Assembly (NCBI GenBank): GCA_049999725.1
Contig: JBNGIS010016636.1
Span: 1 to 35,891 of the forward strand
DNA from: Haplomitrium mnioides
Lineage: Eukaryota > Marchantiophyta > Haplomitriopsida > Calobryales
Direction of reading: 5' to 3'
DNA: 35,891 nt
Shown here one piece after another: positions 1-8,338 of this stretch. The notes below the pieces were generated by a model. It did no database searches, was not told the origin of the DNA, and saw only the letters and a program-made list of their open reading frames with translations. Position 1 is the first letter of the stretch; the number at the start of each line of letters is the position of its first letter. The translations under genes were made by a program, and so were the position numbers.

Positions 1-362
1 AAATATTTTCATCTTCAAAATATAAGTATTTTGCTTTCAAAATTTAAGGTTATTATCTCGTTGAAGCATCTTCCCAAATTGACTAAATTTTTCTGCTTTT
101 TAAGACTTTGTTGTAAAAATCTAAATCTTTAGCGTTGTTTGACTGAGATGAAGAGCTTTGTACCCGTTTTTACTTTAGATTTCGAATTAGAAATCAAAAC
201 CTTTTGCTTGTGTAAAGTTTTTGCAAAAATAGAATGTTTATAGTTTGTATCCTCGGTTGTAGAAGTGTGAACCCTATGCGCGCATAGACTTTGATTTGCA
301 AGCGAAATGTACAACGTACAAAAACTCTTCTATGGAACATAAAACCTAGCTTCTTGTTTGTC
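1..362. other. AT-rich flank, no gene recognised
   Basis: This stretch is AT-rich with short homopolymer runs. I see no coding domain on either strand, and the only open frame (129-314, minus) has no recognisable motif. It contains one copy (274-287) of the perfect 14-bp palindrome CTATGCGCGCATAG, which recurs at 399-412 in the adjoining tandem array, so it may be an outlying fragment of that array. It could be part of an older mobile element, but nothing identifies one. Confidence 0.5.
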
Positions 363-640
363 TTTGTTGTGGAATGTTGAGATGGTGAGTTCAGGTTTCT
401 ATGCGCGCATAGACTTTGGGGTGGAGTGTTCAGATGGTGATTTCGGATTCCTAGGTGCGCATAGACTTTGGGGTGGAGTGTTTAGTTGGTGAGTTCAGAT
501 TCCTATGTGCGCATAGACTTTGGGGTGGAGTGTTCACTTGTTGAGCTTAGATTCCTAAGCGCGCCTAGATTTTGAGGTGGAGTGTTCACATGTTGAGCTT
601 GGATTCCTATGTGCGTATAGACTTTGGGATGGAAGTCCAC
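363..640. repeat. 52-bp minisatellite, five units
   Basis: Five head-to-tail units of exactly 52 bp occupy 363-414, 415-466, 467-518, 519-570 and 571-622, followed by a partial sixth. Each carries a TTTGGGGTGGAGTGTTCA-like half and a TTCCTATGTGCGCATAGAC-like half. The junction AGAC/AGAT recurs at 411, 463, 515, 567 and 619, with no length change between units. The first unit holds the perfect palindrome CTATGCGCGCATAG (399-412), and later units carry one- or two-base variants of it. The GC-rich cores stand out from the AT-rich surroundings. Function is unknown; this is a local tandem repeat. Confidence 0.93.
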
Positions 641-1538
641 GCCTTCAAAAAGTTCTACTTCTCATACATAACCATTAAGTTTCTTCATACAAAGACTAAC
701 GATTACAACTTTGTTTGTACACAAGTCATAGACTCTTTGTAAATCTTGAGACCTTTGATTGGTTGAATCAAGTCTAAAACTTGGACATGTTTCTCGTTTA
801 CAATCTTAATTCAATCTCCTTAGCTATTGCCTCTTTGATTCTGAGCTATGATATGACTTTGTATATGCTTTGTTGAACTATGAAATATTTTTAATTGTTG
901 GAACCTTTTTGATAGCCCACGTTCACTTTTGATTGCATGGATTTCAACTTAAACTGAAAGCTTCTTTTTCTCTCAGCATTTAAAATAAAGCTCCTAAATC
1001 CATGCAATGTTTGTTTTCTTTGTTTTTGTGTTTACCATTGCAAACTCATTCCCTTGACTTCTAGTCCCCTTAGGCTTTTTCTTTGTGTTTTGTAAGATTT
1101 TTCCAACAAAAAAGTTTGAAAGAACACCATGTCTACATGCGCCTGAAGTTTGTGCAATGAAACATATTTCAAAATAGTTTCTTGTGACATGTATTTAAAC
1201 TTTTAGGCTTAAAATTGTAATAAATGATAAATGTAATTTTTTGATGAAAACTTACCATAATTTTTACGCTTTTAAGCAAATTCGAGTTTTCCAATATTTT
1301 CATAAAAACTAGTAATATTGATTGATTTTGCATAACAAAATTGACTTTCACTCTATCACACTTGTTGAAACGACAAAAAAAAATCCAAAAAACTCATGTA
1401 CTTTTAAAAAATAAAAAAAAACCTCGTTTTTTATGTTTTTTGATATGAAAAATCACAATTTTCCCAAAAAACAAAAAAATTCCTATACTGAGTAGCCTGT
1501 TCTTGTTTCAAAGTAGTAGTTATTAAATCATAATAGAA
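641..1538. other. AT-rich sequence, nothing recognised
   Basis: No coding domain, RNA gene or terminal repeat is recognisable. The stretch is AT-rich with A- and T-runs, especially at 1372-1480. The one open frame of 60 codons (1169-1351, minus) is lysine/asparagine-rich and is best explained by base composition. Part of it may belong to the copia LTR that starts at 2017 and extends leftwards, but I could not find that LTR's outer end. Confidence 0.4.
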
Positions 1539-1622
1539 GGGGAAAACCGCGAATAGGTTAGGATGTCATTTTTGGTAAGAGGGGAAAACTGCGAATAGGT
1601 TAGGATGCTATTTTTGGCAAGA
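1539..1622. repeat. 42-bp tandem duplication
   Basis: Two adjacent 42-bp copies (1539-1580 and 1581-1622) both begin GGGGAAAACYGCGAATAGG and end in TTTTTGGYAAGA. They differ at only a few positions and have no length change. The duplication probably lies within, or just beyond, the 3' LTR of the copia element that starts at 2017. Confidence 0.9.
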
Positions 1623-2017
1623 CCATAACTTGCTTGCATATTCTACTAGCTCCATATTTTCCTAAACATGCACTTATCAGACTTTTCTTTGTTTGCTAAT
1701 GCACCCGACTTTTCTTTGTATGTTCATGTACATTACTCATTGCTCACTTTTGAGGCCAAGGAACTATTTTCCTTATGAGCCTCCAAATGTTGTCATGTGT
1801 TACCATCAAGTGTATCCATGTGTTATCATCCCAAAAAAGTCTAATTTAGAGTCTAGCTAAACTACATGAAAAACTAAAAAGAAACTATACAAATCAAATA
1901 GATCAAGAAAAAAGTAGACTCCAAACTAGCTTATAAACTAAAAATTAACTATTCATATGAAATAGATCAAGAGAAAAGCTGGCGATCATATATCTACAAC
2001 AACCAAGATTTCCAACA
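1623..2017 (-). mobile_element. Ty1/copia 3' LTR, beginning portion
   Basis: On the minus strand a new sequence starts with TGTTGGAAATCTTGG at 2017, directly after a purine-rich tract and about 50 bases beyond the end of the RNase H frame. That is the expected place and start (TGTTG) for a copia 3' LTR. The LTR extends towards lower coordinates. Its terminal CA and target-site duplication were not identified, so the left limit given is only the edge of the neighbouring 42-bp duplication. The partner 5' LTR is outside the window. Confidence 0.6.
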
Positions 2018-2028
2018 CTTCCACTTAT
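2018..2028 (-). promoter_or_regulatory. Polypurine tract of the copia element
   Basis: The minus strand reads ATAAGTGGAAG immediately before TGTTGG. A purine-rich AAGTGGGA-like tract next to the 3' LTR primes plus-strand DNA synthesis in Ty1/copia elements, and the position just after RNase H fits. The tract is short and contains T residues, so it is probably decayed. Confidence 0.6.
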
Positions 2029-2034
2029 GGCATA

Positions 2035-2666
2035 TTGTTGTACATCCCAATTTTGTTGATCAACATGAAGTGCTTTCATTAGGTAATGCTTTGGTGAGAA
2101 TGTGAGCTTTTATCTCATATGCCAAACAAAACTCTAGTTCCAACTCATTTCCAATCATGTCTCTTATGAAGTGATACTTGCAATACTTCAGTTCCACCTC
2201 ATTTCCAATTAGATCTCTAATGAAGTGGTATTGGATATCAATGTGTTTTGTCCTTGGATGGTGAACTTGGTTGATGACCAATTTCATACATCCTTGGTTG
2301 CCACACTCAAAGATGGTAGGTATGCTTTTCTTCAATCCAATTTCTTAAAAGAACGTGCGTAGCCACAAAGCTTCTTTATTGGTATGCATTTATGCCATGT
2401 GCTCAGCTTTGGAAGTTGTAAGAGGAGTTGTTTTCTATAGTTTCCTACTCCATGAGATAGCCCTATCTCCAACAATAAAAATATACCTAGAGGTGGATCT
2501 TTTTTTGTCTTGTTCTCATCCCCAATATGCATCATAATAGCTAGTGAGTTTGATCCATTTACCACCACAATAGGTAATGCCAAGATCACTTGTACCTTTT
2601 AACTCAATCAGCTGCCTTCTACTATTGCTGGCCTAGGTTATCTATGAACCCACTCAAAGTTCCCAC
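2035..2666 (-). pseudogene. Ty1/copia RNase H, C-terminal end of pol
   Basis: Read on the minus strand across frame changes, this encodes the copia RNase H domain. It shows remnants of the D-A-D-W/Y-A-G-D region, a TSRYIFIVGDRAISW segment (TSGY...G.AISW in the family), a TTS.AEHMA segment corresponding to the catalytic-Glu motif, KEALWLRTFF, then TKHIDIQYHFIRDLIG and the closing LTKALP signature. RNase H degrades the RNA template during reverse transcription. The gene is broken by frameshifts around 2335 and several stops, and by an in-frame 54-bp duplication. Its upstream part is cut at 2666 by chromovirus H and resumes at 25832 as RT. Copia identity is firm from motif order; function is certainly lost. 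Confidence 0.88.
2123..2230 (-). repeat. In-frame 54-bp duplication within copia RNase H
   Basis: The 18-residue block YHFIRDLIGNEVELKYCK (2177-2230) is followed directly by YHFIRDMIGNELELEFCL (2123-2176). The copies are exactly 54 bp each, keep the reading frame and have since diverged. Copia RNase H normally has this HFIRD block once, so the duplication is a lesion of this copy or of its source family. Confidence 0.88.
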
Positions 2667-3028
2667 TATAATAGTTCGCGCATAAGGTTGTGTTTTTTAT
2701 GAGAAAATAGAGAGGAGTGAAGTAAGAGGTAGAGATCCACTTGCCACTTTTAGAGTTGAGATAAGATTACTTGCCTTCGAAGTCACTTTTAGTACAGAGT
2801 CACTTTTAGGGTTGAAATTAGAAGTGACTTGTAAGTGAAGAAATAGGGATGACACCCTCTTCTCTTGCATAAATAGAAGTGCTTCTTAGCCCCACTCCTT
2901 ATTTTGGAGTTCCTCTCGAGTCACTTTTAGTTACTTGGCTTTTTATTGCCCTATTGGCATTGAAAAACTCTATTAGAGCTCACTATGAGTTCTTACTCAT
3001 TTGGATTTGGTGCTTGATTTCTTTTACA
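2667..3028 (+). repeat. 5' LTR of chromovirus H
   Basis: The LTR runs from a decayed start (TATAATAGTTCGCGC, compare TTGAATAGTACAAGC at the 3' copy) to CTTTTACA, just before the primer binding site. It matches the split 3' LTR base for base over most of its length and the reverse-strand LTR of element D. U3 carries repeats of GTCACTTTTAG and its inverse AAGTGACTT, then a TATA-like box at 2868-2876. The original TG start is mutated. Confidence 0.88.
2868..2876 (+). promoter_or_regulatory. TATA-like box in 5' LTR of H
   Basis: CATAAATAG is the decayed counterpart of TATAAATAG in the 3' LTR (25658-25666) and in the LTR of element D (26619-26627, minus). Conservation of position in three LTRs supports its being the original LTR promoter, with transcription expected to start roughly 30 bases downstream. 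Here the first T is changed to C. Confidence 0.7.
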
Positions 3029-3030
3029 TT

Positions 3031-3050
3031 TATATCAAAGCTATGGTTCA
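3031..3050 (+). other. Primer binding site of H (initiator tRNA-Met type)
   Basis: TATATCAAAGCTATGGTTC follows the LTR end by two bases and resembles the plant Ty3/gypsy and copia PBS TGGTATCAGAGC, which is complementary to the 3' end of initiator tRNA-Met. Three or more positions are mutated. It fixes the 5' LTR end at 3028. Confidence 0.75.
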
Positions 3051-3330
3051 CCACCAAAAGAAAATTTAGGCCTATGAAGAGGAGTGTTGTGACTATGGTC
3101 GATGACCAAGAGCATGATGTGCTTCACTCTCAAAAGCCATTTCTTCTAAAGATTGGAAAAGAGAATGCAGAATCTATGTAGTTTATTAGTGCACCGGTAC
3201 AATATGACATCATTTTAGGGTTGCTTTGGCTTGAAGATCAAGCCATTTAGATTGATTAGGCACAATGACACACTCAAGTTTCCTAACAAGGTAAGAAATA
3301 TCTGTTGGGGTGTTCGACACCATTGGTGAA
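3051..3330 (+). pseudogene. Chromovirus H protease remnant; gag absent
   Basis: Immediately after the PBS the sequence enters protease-like coding: a frame ending in GKENAESM, a stop, then QYDIILGLLWL (about 3201-3232), matching the D-I/V-I-L-G-M-x-W-L signature at the C-terminal end of Ty3/gypsy proteases. The catalytic DTG/DSG is not visible, and the gag gene of about 1 kb normally found between PBS and protease is missing. A large internal deletion is the simplest explanation. The segment has stops at about 3180 and 3250. It cannot have supplied a working protease or capsid protein. Confidence 0.65.
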
Positions 3331-3373
3331 GAACCCTAAATCAGTTCAGCATATTAATTGAGTAGAGCAAGAG

Positions 3374-4240
3374 TTGCATGTCTTTGCTATTTGGATCAAG
3401 CCCATCATGGACTTTAGTAAGGAGGGAGGAAAACGTGTGTCCAACTCAATGATAGATAATATTTTGAAGGAGTTTGCGAATGTATTTCCAAGGGATTTGC
3501 CAAAGAGTTTACCTAATGTTCGAGGAATGATTGAGTTGAAACTAGGAAGTACCCCTTGTAATTGACCTTTATATTGCCTATCACCATTAGAATTTGAGAA
3601 GCTTCAAAAGACCTTTACAGATCTTCTTGAGAAGGATTTCATTCAATATAGTACTCCGCATTGAGGAGCTCTAGTATTCTTTGTACCAAAAAAAGATGGT
3701 GAATTTTGTCTTTGTATAGATTTTCAAGGCTTGAACGGCCAAACACTAAAGAATGCCTATCATCTACCTTGTATTGATGATTTGTTGGATCAATTGAGTG
3801 GTGAGAAATTCTTTTCTAAGTTGGATCTTCGAAGTGGCTATTGGAAAATTCTTATCAAGCCAAGTGATATGCCAAAGACAACTTTTCGTACAACGTATGG
3901 GCATTTTGAGTGGAAAGTTCTTACATTTAGCCTTGCTAGTGCTCTATTGATATTCATGGATCAAGTGCATCGAGTTTTTGATAGGTTATTGAATAAGTTA
4001 GTATTGGTGTTGTTGGATGATATCTTTTTTTTTAGTAAAAGTGAAGTTGAGCATTGTGATCATCTCAAAGTATTGTAAATACTACGCAATTGGAAGTTTT
4101 ATTGCAAGAATTCTAAGTGTGAGTTTTGGAAGCAAGAGGTGACTTACCTAGGAGATAAAGTGTTTGTGGATGGTATCAAGATGGAGGAAGAGAAAATAAA
4201 ATCTATTACTGAATAGCCAACACCAGTTGATGCAAAGAAT
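3374..4240 (+). pseudogene. Chromovirus H reverse transcriptase
   Basis: The RT palm and fingers are clear: a leading segment with FANVFPRDLPKSLP, then PLYCLSPLEFEKLQ, VPKKDGEFCLCIDFQGLN, the FSKLDLRSGYWKI block, TTFRTTYGHFEWKVLTF and the catalytic-site motif VLLDDIFFFSK (aspartates at 4016-4021; YLDDI in active relatives). The thumb/connection follows with YLGDKVFVDGIKM. RT copies the element RNA into DNA. Stops lie at 3562, 3662, 4076 and 4214, several at conserved Arg, Trp or Gln codons and each explicable by a single C-to-T or G-to-A change. The gene continues directly into RNase H at 4241. Confidence 0.92.
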
Positions 4241-5072
4241 GTGCAAGTTTTCAATGGATTGGCAAGTTTTTATCAAAGATTCATCAATTACTATGCTCAT
4301 ATGACTGCACCGCTTAGATATCTGCTAGATAAGGAGGCAAAGTTTCAATTGACAACCAAGGAGCAAAAGGCATTTAAACAACTCAAGGGTGCGGTGTCTT
4401 CTTGTCCAATTCTACAACCATATGACCCAAAGTCAAGTTGTATAGCTGATTTTGATGCCTCTAATTTTGCTATTGGTGTAGTGTTACAACAAAAGTTTGA
4501 GAATTGACTTCATCTCATTGCCTTCATGTCATACCGACTAAATGCAGTGGAGAGAAAATATTTTGCAAGGGATAGAGAGCAATTTGATATGGTTTATGCT
4601 ACTAAGGTTTGGAGACACTACCGCTTAGAAAAGCATGTACTTATGCGCACTTATCACAAACCTTTGCTGCAATCAATTCACTTAGAAAATATGACAAATC
4701 GTCATCATTGCTAGAAAGATCAACTACATTTCTTTGATATCAAACTAGAGTACAAGCTAGGAAGTTTGTTGTGCCATATAAGGTTATCCGTTTGTGTTTT
4801 CTCGGATTTGTCTTCAAGCATTAGAGATGGGAAAACATCTTTGAAGAATTGACAATTTGCAAATCGAGATTTGAAGACGTGTGACGTTGTGGGTTCAAGG
4901 TATCGAATGATGGACGGGGTTCCATACCATTCCTAATGCATTGTCACAAAGACCGGACTATCGACTAAATACATTTGAGGTTGCAATTGTTAGTACATTG
5001 CATCTTAATGAAGCAACCAGTGTCTAGTTTCAAAAAAAGTTACATGAAGATGCCTTCTTTAATCTTGTTAGG
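4241..5072 (+). pseudogene. Chromovirus H RNase H and start of integrase
   Basis: Continuing from RT, the connection domain (FNGLASFYQRFINYYAHMTAPL) leads to RNase H with ADFDASNFAIGVVLQQ (first Asp), IAFMSYRLN, RDREQFDMVYA (Glu) and RTYHKPLLQ, where the expected Asp of TDHKPL is Tyr. After 4714 the frame is lost, but a SRRPDYR-like decay of LSRRPDY is readable near 4955. From there the N-terminal integrase linker runs until 5072, where element A is inserted after TTAGG. The reading frame resumes at 16896 when A and one TTAGG are removed. Confidence 0.88.
5068..5072. repeat. Target-site duplication of element A, left copy (TTAGG)
   Basis: TTAGG precedes the TGTCACG start of element A and is repeated exactly at 16891-16895 after its CA end. 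Five bases is the normal length for Ty3/gypsy integration. Confidence 0.93.
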
Positions 5073-6609
5073 TGTCACGTCCTTCCTTCAGGCCTTAACC
5101 TTCAAAGGTGCCACTTTGGAAGGCAGGGACAAACAAAATAGGGGAATTAGTTCTTTTATGAGATGGCTCTATTGCAAGTTATCTCTTTGAGGCCTTAAGA
5201 AACTCCTCTCCACCTTACAAGCCTTTCCACAGATCAACAATTGCTTCAACAGCAAATCTACCCATTCACAGTCAATGCCGAAATACATACATACATGGAC
5301 GGACGTACTTCTGAGGAAATCCGCAATATAATTTAGGAGTCCAAATCTGGACTCAAACACCTTGTGTACAAAACAAGAGCAAAATACAATATCTGAAATA
5401 CCAAGGAACAATGTCACTGGATGTGACTCCTCCTTTGCAGGGTTGTTCTAGGGTGCGAACAAACCGAAATACCGGTATACTCATAGTCCTAAGTGCTTCT
5501 CAGAAAATACAAACGGAAATCATATCTAGCTAATACACACATACATCAATACATACATACATACCCTATGCGCTCCGCCAAGATTGTATGCCACACAACA
5601 CCAAAGAGACTAGCCTTCCCATTAGACTTCTCCTCTTATCAACTCACAATCCCAATCTACCTTCAATCTTTCACCCACACACCCCTTCTAGATAGTTTTT
5701 CAACTTCCCTCGCAAGAAGCCTTGAATTTACCTCCTTAGGCTCGGATGAGGATTTCTTTAACTTCCACCTCTGGAAGACAGTCCTCTCAACTGTTGGCTA
5801 CACACTCCACCCCCGAACCTCGAGTAGATCTTCTCCGCAGTGCGTGGGCACTAACGCAGCCACTCTCTTCTTGGCTCCACTTGAGAGATTAAACCAGAAT
5901 GCACTCCGAGCGTTTCTGGGATTGATGCTCCTGCACGGATGATGTTGAGATGACCCCAAGATCATCTCTTAGCAACCTCTCTTGAATTCAAGATAAATAG
6001 AATCTCTTTCAGCTTCACGTATCGATTCACCTCCAATACTGCTCCACGCGCAGAAATGAGTTCACTTGGATCGCTTGAGCCTCTAGAGCTCCCCGCCCAA
6101 CGATTCTCGACGCTCCTCCGGTCCACCTCCACCCCTGGTAGCCCCCTGCACGAGTCCACTCGCTTCACGTAAATCTTCACTGGGATTCTTCCTTCCTTAC
6201 CTCGTTGCGTCTTCATGTCACGAGATCACTTGCATGTCTCTAATTTGCATCCACACCAACCCCCAGAAAGTCGCAGCACCTCAATCTATACTCCTTCCGC
6301 ATCTTGTTGCTTGCTTGGCCGTTCCCCGTCGAAGTTGTCATTTTTCCCATTAGCCATAGGTTTCGGACGCGGCGACACTTGTTTCGACTATTTGCGGAAT
6401 GATCCAAGTTTAACGGTAAGTTCCGAAGTTTTCGAGGTCCGATCCAAAGTTTTCTGAGGACTAGTGAGTTCAAAGAACACTACGAAACCAAGTCTGGAGA
6501 GCTCCGCAGAACCAAACCCAAAGAACTCCGCGGACTGGTGAGTCCGAAGAACTCCGCAGAACCGAGTCTAAAGAACTCTGCGAACCACCACCTGTCGTCG
6601 TCTTCAAAT

Positions 6610-7345
6610 TGGAAGTTAGACCGCCGCGCTAACCTGCATCCGATGTTGACTGCTGCATCCAAAGTTGACTGCTGCATCCAAAGTTGACCACTACATCAGG
6701 TCCAAAAACGCCATCCACCGTCACTTTCCATGTGAATGTTGGACCATCACGTTGACTTGGGTTCCAAAGTTGATCGCGATTGTGATCCGAAAGATTCCTC
6801 GGACTTGGGAGTCCAAAGTTGACTTTACCTCCGCAGTGCGCCGCCTGACGTCGTGTTCAACCTGGAAGTTGGACCACCATGCTAACCCGCATCCAAAGTT
6901 TACTGGGAACTGGTTCCGAAGTGGACTCTTCTCCACAGGGTTTTGACGCCGTCTTCCAACTGGAAGTTGGACCGCCACGCTGACTTAGGTTCCGAAGTTG
7001 ACCACGGACCTGAGTTAGAAGGATTTGTTGGACTAGGGAGTTTGAAGAATACCTTGTAACCCCTGAGCGCGCAGTTGACTTGGTTCTTCAAAGGGTTGTC
7101 TGACGCCGTCTTCCAACTGGAAGTTGGACTGCCACGCTGACCTGGGTTTTGAAGTTGACCGCGGACCTAAGTACGAAGGATTGTTTGGAATGGGGAGTCC
7201 GAAAAATACCTCGTAACCCCTAAGCCTGCAGTTGACTTGGTCCCTCAAGGCATTATCCGATGTCATCTTCCAACTGGAAGTTGGACCGCCGCGCTGACTT
7301 GGGTTCCGAGGTTGACCAACGGACTGCTGAGTCCGAAGGCAACCA
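6610..7345. repeat. Tandem 157-bp module array inside the LTR of A
   Basis: A module opening with TGGAAGTTGGACCGCCGCGC and containing TTCCGAAGTTGACC and several TCCGAAG words recurs at 6610, about 6737, 6863, 6961, 7118 and 7275. The last three starts are spaced exactly 157 bp apart, and earlier ones are diverged or shortened (about 98-127 bp). The right LTR has starts at 15697, 15853 and 15955 only. Related modules with a 155-bp period occur in the LTR of element C. Function is unknown; in retroelements such U3 repeats can be enhancers or the seed of a satellite. Confidence 0.88.
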
Positions 7346-7576
7346 CGGAACTCTGAATCAGAGGTTTTCCACGAAGTGGGAGCTTGAAGACGACCTGACG
7401 TAGAGGGGCTCTGTCCACACATTCCTTTGGAAACGCCTCCAACCTCTCCTTCTTCCGAGACTTTCTTCGGAACCGCTGAGCATATTTTCAGGAGTCCGAA
7501 ATGGATTTGGATCCTGGTGAGGCCCATCCATGTCGAGGGAAACGGAACGTCCTATGATCCCTAGCTCGTCGATGCC

Positions 7577-8188
7577 TCACGTGGATCTTCGCCTTTGCCC
7601 TTCTGTTTCCACCCGTTGCACCTGAAAGTTTATGCTGCAACATTTCACCTTACCTACAGTCGATTCCATTTGCTGTCGGTGTTTGATTTCCGTCCCACGC
7701 TCTTGGTCCTCCTCATCTAGTTCTCGATCTTTCCCCCCTTCCAAGGTTGCTTTTCCTTCCACTTCTCTAATTATTGCCTCTAGTGGGTGCTATGATCCTC
7801 CTTGGCTTGGCCTTGACCCCTGCATTTCAGTGATGCTTGCAGGATCTCTTCCATTTGCCCTTGATCTAGCGTATCTCGATGCTCCTGGAGTATCCCCGCA
7901 TCTTAGAAGTCGAGACTGCTCTGACGATGCTTTCAATTCCTTCAATTGTTTTAGTAGTGTCCCCTTTCACTAGCTGACATAGCTCCCTTTCCAACTGCGA
8001 AGCGATCCCGTGAGCCCTTCTTCTATCGGCCTCTCTTCCTTCCCCGACACGGCCCAATCCCACTCCTCGGATCTAGGCAATCTGCCTCTACTCACTGATA
8101 TGAGTTGATCTGCTGCTTCTGGGGTACTTTAACACTTACAAGAGGAGAATTGCTTCAATGTCACCTCTGATACCAACGATTCTTCCAT
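7577..8188 (-). pseudogene. LTR-encoded open-frame segment (left LTR of A), unrecognised
   Basis: From an ATG at 8188, 24 bases inside the LTR, one minus-strand frame runs to the stop at 7577, about 200 codons with only about three internal stops. The start is MEESLVSEVTLKQFSS. Later parts read SEEWDWAVSGKEER, ANGRDPASITEMQ and EVEGKATLEGGKDRELDEED; the C-terminus is basic (RRRST). No known domain is recognised. The right LTR (16256-16867) has the same frame, and elements C (28561-28770) and B (about 25355-25470) share the (G/E)(R/K)AT(S/L)...EED/DED segment without length change over 32 codons. Either this is a real accessory ORF in U3 or a fortuitous frame kept by common ancestry. Confidence 0.4.
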
Positions 8189-8211
8189 ATTACCTTCTGT
8201 TGCAACTAACA

Positions 8212-8225
8212 TAACTCCCCCTTTT
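8212..8225 (-). promoter_or_regulatory. Polypurine tract of element A
   Basis: The minus strand reads AAAAGGGGGAGTTA directly before the LTR start TGTTAG. Element C has the near-identical AAAGGGGGAGTTG before its 3' LTR. Such a tract survives RNase H and primes plus-strand synthesis, and it defines the LTR boundary at 8211. Confidence 0.88.
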
Positions 8226-8338
8226 AGTGTGAAGCGTCCCTGCGAACACCCTCCTCCGGTCCACTCCAATGGTTGCCTCTTCCGAAGTGGCTGCTGCTTG
8301 GCTGAATACAAAAATGCCGTAGTGCAGATGCTATATAC

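Larger units (their letters stand above)
5073..8211 (-). repeat. 3' LTR of element A (left copy)
   Basis: On the minus strand the LTR reads TGTTAGTTGC...GACGTGACA, next to the purine-rich tract at 8212-8225. It matches the right LTR along its length but is 342 bp longer, mainly because it has two more copies of a 157-bp internal module (6961, 7118 and 7275 against one at 15955). It contains an ACAT/ACAC microsatellite near 5528-5563 and an open-frame segment in U3 (7577-8188). Confidence 0.93.

Noticed and set aside
363-640. Regular repeats resembling a CRISPR array
   Set aside because: The 52-bp units are contiguous tandem copies with no unique spacers, and the setting is plant nuclear DNA.
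5493-5942. 149-codon plus-strand open frame
   Set aside because: It lies antisense in the LTR of element A, has no recognisable domain, and the same region of the right LTR (14590-14859) is open only in part. It is best explained by composition.
7632-7973. Ser/Pro-rich plus-strand open frame in the LTR of A
   Set aside because: It is the complement of the U3 frame on the minus strand and is low in complexity. The minus-strand frame is the one conserved in C and B.
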